Shown one piece after another: positions 1 through 6,759 of a stretch of 10,975 nucleotides of DNA. Position 1 is the stretch's first letter. Every line of letters begins with the position of its first letter. Under the pieces are notes generated by a model, which was not told where the DNA came from, made no database searches, and worked only from the letters and a program-made list of their open reading frames with translations. The translations under genes were made by a program, and so were the position numbers. Origin of the DNA: Chitinophagales bacterium (GTDB lineage: Bacteria; Bacteroidota; Bacteroidia; Chitinophagales; UBA10324); the NCBI GenBank assembly GCA_026786335.1, contig JAJAYG010000195.1, positions 1 to 10,975 on the forward strand. Direction: 5' to 3'.

Positions 1-2
1 GT

Positions 3-803
3 CCGTTGATTACGCCGTGGTATTTGGATTTTTATCGCCCCGAAATTTATGGAGCAAGAGGTTACAGCGATGCGCCCTCGCAAGCATTGAGCAACATGGC
101 GATGCCAATGGAACAATCAGAGAACTCTAAAAGTGATTCCAATAACAAAATTGCTTCCTCAACAGCAGCAAATTATACAACAGTACTTCAAACCCAACTC
201 ACTGCAGAATTTGATATTTCAATTCCATACACAATACCTTCAGATGGTAAAGCGCATTTGATTTCAATTCAGGATTATGAATTGCCTGCAACTTATCATT
301 ACTATGCAGTTCCTAAATTGGATAATGATGCATTTCTCACTGCTGATGTTAATGCATGGGAAGATTTGAATTTGCTGCCGGGCAATGCAAATATTTTCTT
401 TCAGGGAAGTTATGTAGGTCAATCTTATCTTGATCCTTCGGGTACAAAAGATACCATGCCTATTTCTTTGGGAAGAGATAAGAGTATCATAATCAAGAGA
501 GAAAAAGTAAAAGATTATTCAAAGCCGAAAACGATCGGTGATAATGTAAAACAATCTTTTGCATACACGATTACGATTAAGAACACCAAGAAAGAACCGA
601 TTGACATTAAGATCATTGATCAGTATCCAATAAGTCAGCAGGGTAAAATTGAAGTTGCGCTTGATGATGCAGGTGGAGCAACAATAAATGCTGTTGATGG
701 AAAATTGTCGTGGTCACTTAATCTTGCAGCAAATGAAGAACGCAAAATTCAATTTTCATTCACAGTAAAATATCCGAAAGATCAGATTGTATCGGGGTTG
801 TAA
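3..803 (+). CDS. DUF4139 domain protein (MuiA family), C-terminal part
   Basis: The reading frame is open to the left edge, so this is the C-terminal 266 residues of a longer protein; MuiA-like proteins are usually 500-600 residues with an N-terminal DUF4140 and coiled coil that would lie outside the window. The visible part begins with a TPWYLDFYRPEIYGARG-like strand, has a low-complexity Ser/Asn linker (about residues 35-55), and then the DUF4139 beta-rich pattern: FDISIPYTIPSDGK, the PATYHYYAVPKLD strand, FFQGSYVGQSYLD, and a C-terminal Ig-like part with KNTKKEPIDIKIIDQYPIS and a final FSFTVKYPKDQ. The family is named after a protein affecting mucoidy in enterobacteria, but its molecular role is unknown. 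In Bacteroidota such proteins usually carry a signal peptide, which cannot be seen here. The TTG at position 6 is not a real start, because the frame continues upstream of it. Confidence 0.88.
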   Translation, partial: PLITPWYLDFYRPEIYGARGYSDAPSQALSNMAMPMEQSENSKSDSNNKIASSTAANYTTVLQTQLTAEFDISIPYTIPSDGKAHLISIQDYELPATYHYYAVPKLDNDAFLTADVNAWEDLNLLPGNANIFFQGSYVGQSYLDPSGTKDTMPISLGRDKSIIIKREKVKDYSKPKTIGDNVKQSFAYTITIKNTKKEPIDIKIIDQYPISQQGKIEVALDDAGGATINAVDGKLSWSLNLAANEERKIQFSFTVKYPKDQIVSGL

Positions 804-858
804 GTGAAGAGGAAATACTGTTTCTGAAACAGCATCAATTTGTAATGCTGAGAAAACC

Positions 859-879
859 ATCTCCCGCTTCGCTGGAGAT
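859..879. repeat. Small hairpin downstream of the DUF4139 gene
   Basis: ATCTCC (859-864) pairs with GGAGAT (874-879), and an inner GC/GC pair closes a three-base loop, with one C-T mismatch between the two helices. It lies about 55 bases after the DUF4139 stop codon. No T-run follows, so it is not a convincing intrinsic terminator. The preceding TGTAATGCTGAG (841-852) resembles the start of the TGTCA..CTGAG repeat found further right, and the whole may be a decayed copy of a dispersed intergenic repeat. Confidence 0.4.
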
Positions 880-890
880 ACCTGTTGAAT

Positions 891-1059
891 ATGACATACG
901 TTTTTACCCCTGACCCCTAAAGCGGAACACATAGATTGAGTTGTACTCTAATTTGGGAAATTCTCATTTTTCTTGTTTGAGTAATTGTGAAATGTATTCG
1001 AAGCATGAGTTGCGCGCAGTTCCCGTTTAGGGGTCAGCGGTAAAATGAAGGTATGTCAT
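891..1059. mobile_element. MITE-like inverted-repeat element (about 169 bp)
   Basis: The left end (891-928) and right end (1019-1059) are imperfect inverted repeats of about 38-41 bases. Both contain the core TTTAGGGGTCAG (right, 1026-1037) or its complement CTGACCCCTAAA (left, 910-921), bordered by GTATGTCAT on the right and ATGACATAC on the left. The roughly 90 bases between them hold no credible open reading frame. Size, long terminal inverted repeats and absence of coding capacity fit a miniature inverted-repeat transposable element or another dispersed palindromic repeat. No clear target-site duplication is visible beside the ends, so mobility is inferred only from the shape. Confidence 0.5.
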
Positions 1060-1110
1060 TGGCAGTTTATCGAAGCATTTTTTATACACTTCGATAAACT
1101 CAGTGTGACA
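1054..1110. repeat. Hairpin of two facing TGTCA...TTTATCGAAG repeat units
   Basis: AGTTTATCGAAG (1064-1075) is a perfect 12-bp inverted match to CTTCGATAAACT (1089-1100), with a 13-base loop. The pairing resumes further out: TGTCA (1054-1058) matches TGTCA read from the complement of 1106-1110, leaving five central mismatches between the two 22-base arms. The inner arm reads, on the minus strand, as TGTCACACTGAG followed by TTTATCGAAG, an intergenic motif I recall as frequent in Bacteroidota genomes. It overlaps the last bases of the MITE-like element. It could act as a transcript end for the DUF4139 gene, but no T-run follows. Confidence 0.6.
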
Positions 1111-1194
1111 TCAAAGATTTAAGACCGTTCAAGGTGAAACATTTAAATTTTTACTCGCATCTCAAAGTGGTGGCACGAGTAATTTTAAGGAATG

Positions 1195-1227
1195 AGAACT
1201 CCCGATTATTAAAGAATCGGGAGTTCT
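1195..1227 (-). terminator. Hairpin terminator after the 96-residue gene
   Basis: AGAACTCCCGATT (1195-1207) and AATCGGGAGTTCT (1215-1227) form a perfect 13-bp stem with a seven-base loop. It starts nine bases after the minus-strand stop codon at 1236-1238. The tail on the minus strand (CATTCCTTAAAATT) is only moderately T-rich, so termination is likely but the U-tract is weak. Confidence 0.65.
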
Positions 1228-1235
1228 GTTCAGAG

Positions 1236-1526
1236 CTACTTTTTCTCCGAAAACATATCTTTCAACTTATCGGTCATCTCACCGGTTTTACCGCGAATAT
1301 CTTTAATCATGTCTTCTGCTTTGTTGCGCAAATCATCAGCAACAACATTGAATTGCGATTTAATGCCTTCGGTAAGTGAACCGCCATTCACGAGATTATC
1401 AATTTGCCCGCGAAAAGTTTCAGGCATTTTTTCTTTGATATAACTCGATACTGTTTCAATCGATTTTTTTGCCTGCTCTTCTGTAATTCCCGAAGCGGCC
1501 ATTACTTTATTTATGAGTTCCTGCAT
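1236..1526 (-). CDS. Small all-helical protein, DUF2267/DUF2780-like N-terminus
   Basis: A 96-residue soluble protein without signal peptide or membrane segment. The N-terminal half (QELINKVMAASGITEEQAKKSIETVSSYIKEKMP) has the helix, 'G-[IL]-[ST]-E-x-Q-A', helix, 'K-x-P' layout seen in the DUF2267 and DUF2780 small-protein families. The C-terminal half (about 57-96) is charged and heptad-like (LRNKAEDMIKDIRGKTGEMTDKLKDMF), similar in feel to CsbD/YtxH stress proteins. I do not recognise a precise family and assign no function. The ATG is preceded by an A-rich leader with no Shine-Dalgarno, normal for Bacteroidota, and by its own -7 box. A strong hairpin follows the stop, so it appears to be a single-gene transcript. 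Confidence 0.8.
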   Translation of the reverse strand: MQELINKVMAASGITEEQAKKSIETVSSYIKEKMPETFRGQIDNLVNGGSLTEGIKSQFNVVADDLRNKAEDMIKDIRGKTGEMTDKLKDMFSEKK

Positions 1527-1563
1527 TTTGAATTTGTTTTTAAGTGAATTAATTTTTTCAGTA

Positions 1564-1571
1564 CAAAATTA
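1564..1571 (-). promoter_or_regulatory. -7 box (TAATTTTG) for the 96-residue gene
   Basis: On the minus strand the sequence reads TAATTTTG, a perfect match to the Bacteroidota -7 consensus TAnnTTTG, 37 bases before the ATG. A TTTG lies 23 bases upstream, inside the terminator hairpin of the preceding gene, slightly far for a -33 element. If real, terminator and promoter are packed together in the 102-base gap. Confidence 0.5.
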
Positions 1572-1577
1572 AATGTA

Positions 1578-1606
1578 GAAAGCGCTCCGGATTTCAAAGC
1601 GCTTTC
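1578..1606 (-). terminator. Intrinsic terminator after the 160-residue secreted protein gene
   Basis: GAAAGCGCT (1578-1586) and AGCGCTTTC (1598-1606) make a perfect nine-base-pair stem with an 11-base loop. On the minus strand it follows the stop codon of the upstream gene by 22 bases and is followed by the T-rich CTACATTTAATTTTGT. Confidence 0.7.
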
Positions 1607-1628
1607 AAGAAATTATACAAATCGGATT

Positions 1629-2111
1629 TTACTTTTGTTGAGCAGGAGCAGCTTTTTTATCTAAAGTATTTGTGCTGAGTTTTGCATGCATGTCCTTCAC
1701 AACGTTCACCTGTTGTTGAATGCGGGAATATTGCTGCTTCATCATGTCTTCATACTTTGCTTTTTGTTCGGGGGTAGCATTGTCCCATTTGTCAATTTTA
1801 CTCTTGTAATCAGTCATCGCCATATCGAGTTTCTTAACTTCATTGGTGAACTCAGGATTTATGTCGCCATTTGTTTTTGCATCGGCGAGGTAGCGATCCA
1901 TTTTAGGTTTCATTTCATTGTACTGCTTTAACCATTCATCTTTCTTACTCATTTCTTTGCCACCGGTAGTATTGGTATGCTGTGCTTCTGTTTTAGATGC
2001 ATCTTTTGCGGGAGCAGCTTTAGGAGGTGCAGCAGGAGTTTGAGCAAATACATTGGAAGAAATAAATGCTGTAACTGCAATCATTGCAATTAAATTTTTT
2101 ACTGTTTTCAT
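1629..2111 (-). CDS. Secreted helical protein of unknown function
   Basis: A 160-residue protein with a clear signal peptide: MKTVKNL, a hydrophobic core (IAMIAVTAFIS) and probable cleavage at VFA/QTP near residue 23. It continues with an Ala/Pro/Lys-rich low-complexity linker (about 24-52), then a charged helical region (about 55-150) with repeated aromatic and Met/Lys positions (DEWLKQYNEMKPKMDRYLADAK, KKLDMAMTDYKSKIDKW, EQKAKYEDMMKQQYSRIQQQ), probably a helical bundle or coiled coil in the periplasm. No lipobox Cys is present. I recognise no family. It has its own -7 box and terminator, so it is probably transcribed alone. Confidence 0.8.
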   Translation of the reverse strand: MKTVKNLIAMIAVTAFISSNVFAQTPAAPPKAAPAKDASKTEAQHTNTTGGKEMSKKDEWLKQYNEMKPKMDRYLADAKTNGDINPEFTNEVKKLDMAMTDYKSKIDKWDNATPEQKAKYEDMMKQQYSRIQQQVNVVKDMHAKLSTNTLDKKAAPAQQK

Positions 2112-2153
2112 TTTTAAAAATTGTTTTTTGGTTTAGAATGTCTTTGTGTTTGA

Positions 2154-2161
2154 CAAATGTA
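2154..2161 (-). promoter_or_regulatory. -7 box (TACATTTG) for the 160-residue secreted protein
   Basis: The minus strand reads TACATTTG, an exact TAnnTTTG match, 42 bases upstream of the ATG. Only a weak TTTA is found about 22 bases further upstream in the -33 position. Confidence 0.5.
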
Positions 2162-2215
2162 AAGCCAATGATTTATTAATCGCTAAATTTTTTTTGAAAT
2201 GAAGTTAAGCCAAAG

Positions 2216-2824
2216 TTAAAATTTAGGTCGCTTCCTCTGGTAGGCTGCCTGATGGTTTACAAAAAGATTAACGCCGAGCGCTGCAGTAAACCGCAACTCA
2301 GAAATGTTATAGCGATCAATGCTTTCTGAAAAATAATTTCCTCTCAGGTATTGCGCATTCACACCCAAATGAAAATTGTGTAAGAAGTAATAGGTTAAAC
2401 CGGTTGAAAGTGTGAGCACTGGTTCGGCCTGTGTTTGATTAGTTGATGCTTCATCTTTTAAATAACTGAATGAAAGACCGGGCTGAAAAAGAATCGTCCA
2501 ATCCAAATGGCCGGCAGGGAAATGAAATTCGGGACCCAGAAGTATCGTACTGTTGCGATCTAACTGACCGCCTATGGCAGCATCCGGAATGAAAAGATAA
2601 AAATCAGATCTTATTCCAATACGCTCTTCCATGCAATAAGAAAAACTGCCGGTGAAATAAATATTCTGAACAGGGTGGTAAATAAAAATTCCTCCGCCCA
2701 GTCCGCCACTCATACTCATTAAACTTTTTCTTACAAATGGTGCGCTGCCTGCACTTTGCGAGTGGGAGCTATGTGAAATGAAAAGAAAAAATATAATCGC
2801 TAATGAAACTTTAACTTTTTCCAT
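2216..2824 (-). CDS. Outer-membrane beta-barrel-like protein (downstream gene of pair)
   Basis: A 202-residue protein with a signal peptide (MEKVKVSLAIIFFLFISHSSHS/QS). The mature part alternates Gly/aromatic-rich amphipathic strands and polar turns: GGLGGGIFIYHP, NIYFTGSFSYCMEER, GIRSDFYLFIP, TILLGPEFHFP, WTILFQPGLSFSYL, VLTLSTGLTYYFLHNFHLGVNAQYLRGNYF, ELRFTAALGVNLFV. This is the pattern of a small outer-membrane barrel of about eight strands. It does not end in the usual terminal aromatic strand but has a basic tail (YQRKRPKF). The ATG lies inside the end of the upstream gene, so it is almost certainly co-transcribed and translationally coupled with it. Substrate or role cannot be read from the sequence. 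Confidence 0.75.
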   Translation of the reverse strand: MEKVKVSLAIIFFLFISHSSHSQSAGSAPFVRKSLMSMSGGLGGGIFIYHPVQNIYFTGSFSYCMEERIGIRSDFYLFIPDAAIGGQLDRNSTILLGPEFHFPAGHLDWTILFQPGLSFSYLKDEASTNQTQAEPVLTLSTGLTYYFLHNFHLGVNAQYLRGNYFSESIDRYNISELRFTAALGVNLFVNHQAAYQRKRPKF

Positions 2825-3444
2825 AGGTCAGCCATTTTATAGTTGAATGAAATATTAAAAAGCAGGTGACCATCTAAGACACTTCCGCCATGAGGTAAGT
2901 AAATAATATTACCATCATTCAATTGCAATGCAACAGGTTGCCCAAAGTGCAGCATGTATTGTGTACTCAAAGTCATATCGAATCTATACGTCATGTTAAT
3001 ATGAAAACCGATACCGGCTTGCGCACCAATGCACCACCTGCTTTCGAAATTATTTTTGTTAAGCCGGTCTCTTATTTTTATAAAATCAGCATTGGGACCT
3101 ATTGCTAAAAACGGAGCAACACGCTGCATTCTTCTTTGCGGATACAGAAGTGCAAGAGCGCCAATATGTGTATCAGTTCTTACACCTAAAGCACCATAAG
3201 AACCATGAAAAGATTCGGCAAACCATTCGGTATTGATTCTTTTGGTTGGCATAATTCTAAACTGCATGCCCAATCCCTGCGACATGTTGATTCCATCAGC
3301 ACTGTTCTCAAATGAAAGTCCGCTGCGAATTCCAATAGAGAAAGTTCCATCTTGATCATGCTTATAGCGCATTTGCTTTTGCGCAAATAGATATTGCGCA
3401 AACAGCAAACAAAAAACTAAAGTAATGGTGAATGATTTTTTCAA
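2800..3444 (-). CDS. Outer-membrane beta-barrel-like protein with a TTG start (upstream gene of pair)
   Basis: A 214-residue protein. The start codon is TTG: the in-frame codons just upstream are TAA ATT GCA, and the next in-frame ATG is residue 25, after the hydrophobic segment. The TTG start gives a proper signal peptide (MKKSFTITLVFCLLFAQYLFA/QKQ). The rest resembles the 'outer membrane protein beta-barrel' type common in Bacteroidota: GTFSIGIRSGLSFE, GLGMQFRIMPTKRINTEWFAESF, IGALALLYP, PFLAIGPNADFIKI, WCIGAQAGIGFHINMTYRFDMTLSTQYMLHF, and a final strand LLFNISFNYKM. Its end overlaps the next gene by 25 bases. The divergent 143-base gap to the methyltransferase gene holds the promoters of both. 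Function is unknown. Confidence 0.75.
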   Translation of the reverse strand: MKKSFTITLVFCLLFAQYLFAQKQMRYKHDQDGTFSIGIRSGLSFENSADGINMSQGLGMQFRIMPTKRINTEWFAESFHGSYGALGVRTDTHIGALALLYPQRRMQRVAPFLAIGPNADFIKIRDRLNKNNFESRWCIGAQAGIGFHINMTYRFDMTLSTQYMLHFGQPVALQLNDGNIIYLPHGGSVLDGHLLFNISFNYKMADLWKKLKFH

Positions 3445-3560
3445 TGCAATTTATTAATACCTGACAGGCAAGCTAACGCAAATTACTTAAATCTGTTTCG
3501 CCATTAAGATCAAATGTTTGCTCAATAATTTTTTTGTGAAATGAAATCTTAATTGAATTC

Positions 3561-3568
3561 TACCTTTG
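3561..3568 (+). promoter_or_regulatory. -7 box (TACCTTTG) for the membrane methyltransferase
   Basis: TACCTTTG matches TAnnTTTG exactly and stands 19 bases before the ATG. A TTTG at 3533-3536 is 24 bases upstream, a little far for the -33 element. The leader would be very short. Confidence 0.55.
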
Positions 3569-3587
3569 TAAGCATTCAAAAAACAGC

Positions 3588-4292
3588 ATGGTAAAATTCG
3601 GCAACTTTATTTTTCACTACCGCAATTTTCTTTTTCCTGTTTTTTATCTGTTACTTTTTATTCCTTCCCCAACAATTTTTAATAATTACCTCGCAGCAAT
3701 TGTTGCGGGCATTTGTATTTCTTTTACAGGCGAATTAATTCGTGCATTGGTAATGGGATTAGTAAATATCCAACATGGCGGAAGAGACAGAAATATTTAT
3801 TCAGCCGATTTAATTACCGATGGAATTTTTTCTCACTGCAGAAACCCATTGTACATCGGCAACATTTTAATCCTGCTGGGTTTAGGAGTTGCAGCAAATT
3901 CTTTGTTGTTCATTTTGATTCTTATTCCGCTGTTCATCTTTTTTTATCAGGCAATTGTGATTGCCGAAGAAGATTTTTTGACTAAGAATTTTGGCGAGCC
4001 ATACACAGCATACAAATCAAAAGTAAATCGGTGGCTGCCCGATTTGAATGGAATAGGAAAAACTTTTTCCTCGATGCACTTTTCCATACAGCGGGTGCTG
4101 GTGAAAGAATACAACTCTACTTATTTATGGATGAGCTGTTTTGTTTTATTGGTAATGAAATTTTATTGGAAGAAAAATGATGCGGCAGTTTATGAATCAC
4201 TTCCATATCTTATTGTGTCATTGATTTTTTTATTGCTGTGTTATCTCTTCATTCGATACATGAAGAAATCGAAAAGGTGGTCGGCGGATTAA
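3588..4292 (+). CDS. Isoprenylcysteine carboxyl methyltransferase (ICMT/PEMT)-like membrane methyltransferase
   Basis: A 234-residue integral membrane protein. It has hydrophobic segments near residues 14-28, 33-52, 90-122, 176-190 and 205-224. The family signature is present: RNPLYIGN (85-92), which corresponds to the RHPxYxGN cofactor motif, then paired acids (AEED, 126-129) and GEPYTAYKSKVNRWLP (136-151), the usual Y-x-x-Y/basic segment at the end of the domain. GRDRNIYSADLITDGIFSHCRNP is the typical stretch leading into the motif. Members use S-adenosylmethionine to methylate lipids or small hydrophobic substrates within the membrane; the bacterial substrate is generally unknown and cannot be inferred here. 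The residues after about 155 add two more membrane segments beyond the core. It is convergent with the glycosyltransferase gene and has its own promoter box. Confidence 0.82.
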   Translation: MVKFGNFIFHYRNFLFPVFYLLLFIPSPTIFNNYLAAIVAGICISFTGELIRALVMGLVNIQHGGRDRNIYSADLITDGIFSHCRNPLYIGNILILLGLGVAANSLLFILILIPLFIFFYQAIVIAEEDFLTKNFGEPYTAYKSKVNRWLPDLNGIGKTFSSMHFSIQRVLVKEYNSTYLWMSCFVLLVMKFYWKKNDAAVYESLPYLIVSLIFLLLCYLFIRYMKKSKRWSAD

Positions 4293-4375
4293 TGAGTGGT
4301 GCCACGAATTATTTCACAAATATTCTCCAATTCCAAATCACTTCAACACCAATTTTAATTATTCGCAGCAACTTT

Positions 4376-6334
4376 TCAACTTCCAAGTTTCCGATAGCAT
4401 TTCGCAAACAACTCCGCATCTCTTGCTGCCGAATAATCTTTTGCATAGAGTAAGTTGATGCGTGCAATGGAAGCATCGTTCAACACTGCGTTTCCTAATT
4501 CATCGAGCGGAGTAAGTATTCCTTTTTTAATGGAAGGAAGTTGTTGCTGTTGCATTTCATTTCCACCATAACCCACCCAGGTTTTTCTTGCTGCCATAAC
4601 CAAAAAAATATTTTGAATAAAATTAAGTGGATGGCGAATCATGAAAACATTGATGGGAATTGTGATGATCAAAAACAAACATGCCACCACATCAAATAGC
4701 CGCTTGTTTCTTTTGTTGAAAGAAGATGCAATGGAAAGTTTAATATCAATAGTGTACAATTCACCCTGCGAATCTTTAGAACTGCTGCCAATGATGCTCA
4801 ATGAATCTTCGGGAACAATTTTATATTCGGGTTCAGAGCCCACAGCCGTCATGCGCTCAATAATTTTTTGTGATGAAATATCTTTTGCGCAAAAAATAAT
4901 TTCATCTATCTTATAAATGGCTACAATCTCTTTTAATTGATGCAACTCACCAAGTTGCATGGCTGCTTGATGGTGTTCGCCATTTACCGATACAAAACCA
5001 ATCAAATCATTTTTCACTTTCGCCTGATTGAGTAAAGCATTTACGCGATTGGCTTCAGTTGCACTTCCTACAATAATTAATTTCTTCTCTTGCGTTTCGC
5101 CTATTCTGAAATTCTTGTATTGAATAAAATGAAGAATCATTCTCACAACAATCGTAATAAATACAGCCCATGCTGCGCCAAGCAGAATCATTGCACGTGA
5201 GAAACGCAAACTCTCGGGAAGAAATGCATAGATGGCAGCAATGATGATGGTTCCAATAAACAGGCCTCTCACAATTCTTGACGGCTTTGCATTTTTTTCG
5301 TAACCGCCACTCAGGAAAACCGAAAGCAACCAAATAAATAGGTAAGATGGAATTACAATTAGAATGTATTCGGTAGGATATTTTAATCCTTCACTTACTT
5401 TAATGTGATACTCCCAATAATCTTTGATCAAAAGCATTCCAATATAGATTGCAATTGCATCGAGCAGCGCCAAACTCCATCGCTTAACAACTCTTGAAAT
5501 TACAGAGAGCATTGCGCGCAGGTAAATAGCAAACTTGAGCATGAGCACATAAAAACTGCGGCTGCCGGTTGAAAAATGTTTCTGTGCAAAAATGATCATC
5601 GCCTGATAAAACATGCGCACATAATTCATTGTTCCGCGCTTGGTGCTCTCACCTTTGTAATGGATGATGCGTGTTTCGGGAAAATAATAATTCTTGTAGC
5701 CGGCTTTTACAATTCTATAGGAGAGATCAATGTCTTCGCCATACATAAAAAATTGTTCGTCGAGCAACCCCGATTTTTCAAGAGCTGATTTTCGAAGAAA
5801 CATATAAGCGCCCGCGAGCACATCAATCTCATGCGTTTCATTTTCACTTAAGAAGCCAAGATGGTAGCGATTGAAAGTTTTTGAATGCGGAAAAATTTTA
5901 GAAAGCCCAAACGCTTTGCAGAACGCAACGAATGGCGTAGGAAATCCGCGCTTTGATTCGGGTAAAAAATTTCCTTTGCCATCCAGCATCTTCACACCCA
6001 ATGCGCCTGCTTTGGGATGCTGCTCCATAAAGCGCAAACACTTTTCAAAAGTATCTTCCTCAACAATGGTATCGGGATTCAGCAACAAGATGAATTCACC
6101 TTTTGCTTTTACAATTGCCTGATTGTTTGCTGTTGCAAAGCCAACATTGTTTTTGTTTTCAATAAGAATTACATCTGTAAATTTTTGATGCAGCATCTCA
6201 ATACTTCCGTCCACCGAATTATTATCCACCACAAAAATTTCTGCATCAATATTTTTAATCGCCTTGCGCACCGATAACAATGCCTGCTCTAAAAAGAAGC
6301 GCACGTTGTAGTTGACGATGATGATGGAGAGCAT
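4376..6334 (-). CDS. GT2 glycosyltransferase fused to a degenerate polyprenyl glycosylphosphotransferase-like module
   Basis: A 652-residue protein. Residues 1-250 are a family 2 glycosyltransferase of the rhamnosyltransferase (WbbL-like) type: SIIIVNYN (3-10), VVDNNSVDGS (35-44), NVGFATANN (63-71), LNPDT (85-89, the metal-binding DxD equivalent), GAYMFLRK (175-182), and EDIDLSYR (200-207) holding the presumed catalytic acid. Then follow four or five membrane segments (about 264-280, 286-303, 322-341, 355-372, 381-402) and a Rossmann-like domain beginning KLIIVGSATEANRV (418-431), the layout of the N-terminal part of polyprenyl-phosphate sugar-1-phosphate transferases. KRLFDVVACLFLIITIP (544-560) is the start of that catalytic domain, but the usual KFRSM, DExPQ and GPRP motifs are absent and only a short C-terminal remnant-like part remains. 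Probably a membrane-anchored sugar transferase for surface polysaccharide. The ATG overlaps the toxin stop (TAATG). Confidence 0.85.
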   Translation of the reverse strand: MLSIIIVNYNVRFFLEQALLSVRKAIKNIDAEIFVVDNNSVDGSIEMLHQKFTDVILIENKNNVGFATANNQAIVKAKGEFILLLNPDTIVEEDTFEKCLRFMEQHPKAGALGVKMLDGKGNFLPESKRGFPTPFVAFCKAFGLSKIFPHSKTFNRYHLGFLSENETHEIDVLAGAYMFLRKSALEKSGLLDEQFFMYGEDIDLSYRIVKAGYKNYYFPETRIIHYKGESTKRGTMNYVRMFYQAMIIFAQKHFSTGSRSFYVLMLKFAIYLRAMLSVISRVVKRWSLALLDAIAIYIGMLLIKDYWEYHIKVSEGLKYPTEYILIVIPSYLFIWLLSVFLSGGYEKNAKPSRIVRGLFIGTIIIAAIYAFLPESLRFSRAMILLGAAWAVFITIVVRMILHFIQYKNFRIGETQEKKLIIVGSATEANRVNALLNQAKVKNDLIGFVSVNGEHHQAAMQLGELHQLKEIVAIYKIDEIIFCAKDISSQKIIERMTAVGSEPEYKIVPEDSLSIIGSSSKDSQGELYTIDIKLSIASSFNKRNKRLFDVVACLFLIITIPINVFMIRHPLNFIQNIFLVMAARKTWVGYGGNEMQQQQLPSIKKGILTPLDELGNAVLNDASIARINLLYAKDYSAARDAELFAKCYRKLGS

Positions 6335-6759
6335 TACAATGAAGCGTTTATGGTTTTAATAAATTGCTCGGCAGACATTACAGGATAAATTGATTTTTGA
6401 AAATCTTTTTGGTTGTGCGTAATAATTGCATACAAGTTTGTAACCTTAAGTGCACACTCATATTGTATCGCATCTTCAAAATCTTTTAATGGGAGATGAA
6501 GCGCATTTCGAATTATTTCTTCATCAACTGCAATCAATTTCACTTGCCGTAATACGTCTTTGAGTAATTCAATGGTTAGCTTATCACCAAGAGATCTTCT
6601 CACTACATAATGAGTATGACTGAATGCGATTGCAGAGCCAAACAGGTAAATAGAACCAAGTTCTGCAAGCTCGAAAAGTGAAGTTACAAATGTTGCACGT
6701 GGTTGTGGCTCCTGCAGGTAATCAATAAAAATGTTGGAATCAATAAAAACTCTTTTCAA
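6334..6759 (-). CDS. PIN-domain toxin (VapC-like ribonuclease)
   Basis: A 141-residue PIN domain protein. Acidic residues of the fold are visible: D7 in VFIDSNIFIDYL, D93 and D96 in KDFEDAIQY, and D119 in ITHNQKDF; the second acid usually found near residue 45 is replaced in AFSHTHYVVRRS, which I believe is common in this subgroup. PIN toxins cleave RNA using metal ions held by these acids. The start is TTG, overlapping the antitoxin stop as TTGA; no in-frame ATG lies close upstream, and the protein begins exactly where PIN domains begin (KRVFIDSN). Its stop overlaps the start of the glycosyltransferase as TAATG. The neighbouring antitoxin makes a type II toxin-antitoxin module very likely. 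Confidence 0.9.
   Translation of the reverse strand: MKRVFIDSNIFIDYLQEPQPRATFVTSLFELAELGSIYLFGSAIAFSHTHYVVRRSLGDKLTIELLKDVLRQVKLIAVDEEIIRNALHLPLKDFEDAIQYECALKVTNLYAIITHNQKDFQKSIYPVMSAEQFIKTINASL

Noticed and set aside
1134..1379. Plus-strand frame of 81 codons
   Set aside because: It runs through the hairpin and antisense to the 96-residue gene, which has a better start, promoter box, terminator and protein-like composition.
4641..6277. Several plus-strand frames of 70-91 codons opposite the glycosyltransferase
   Set aside because: All are antisense to a long gene with clear domain motifs and show no protein family features or promoter.
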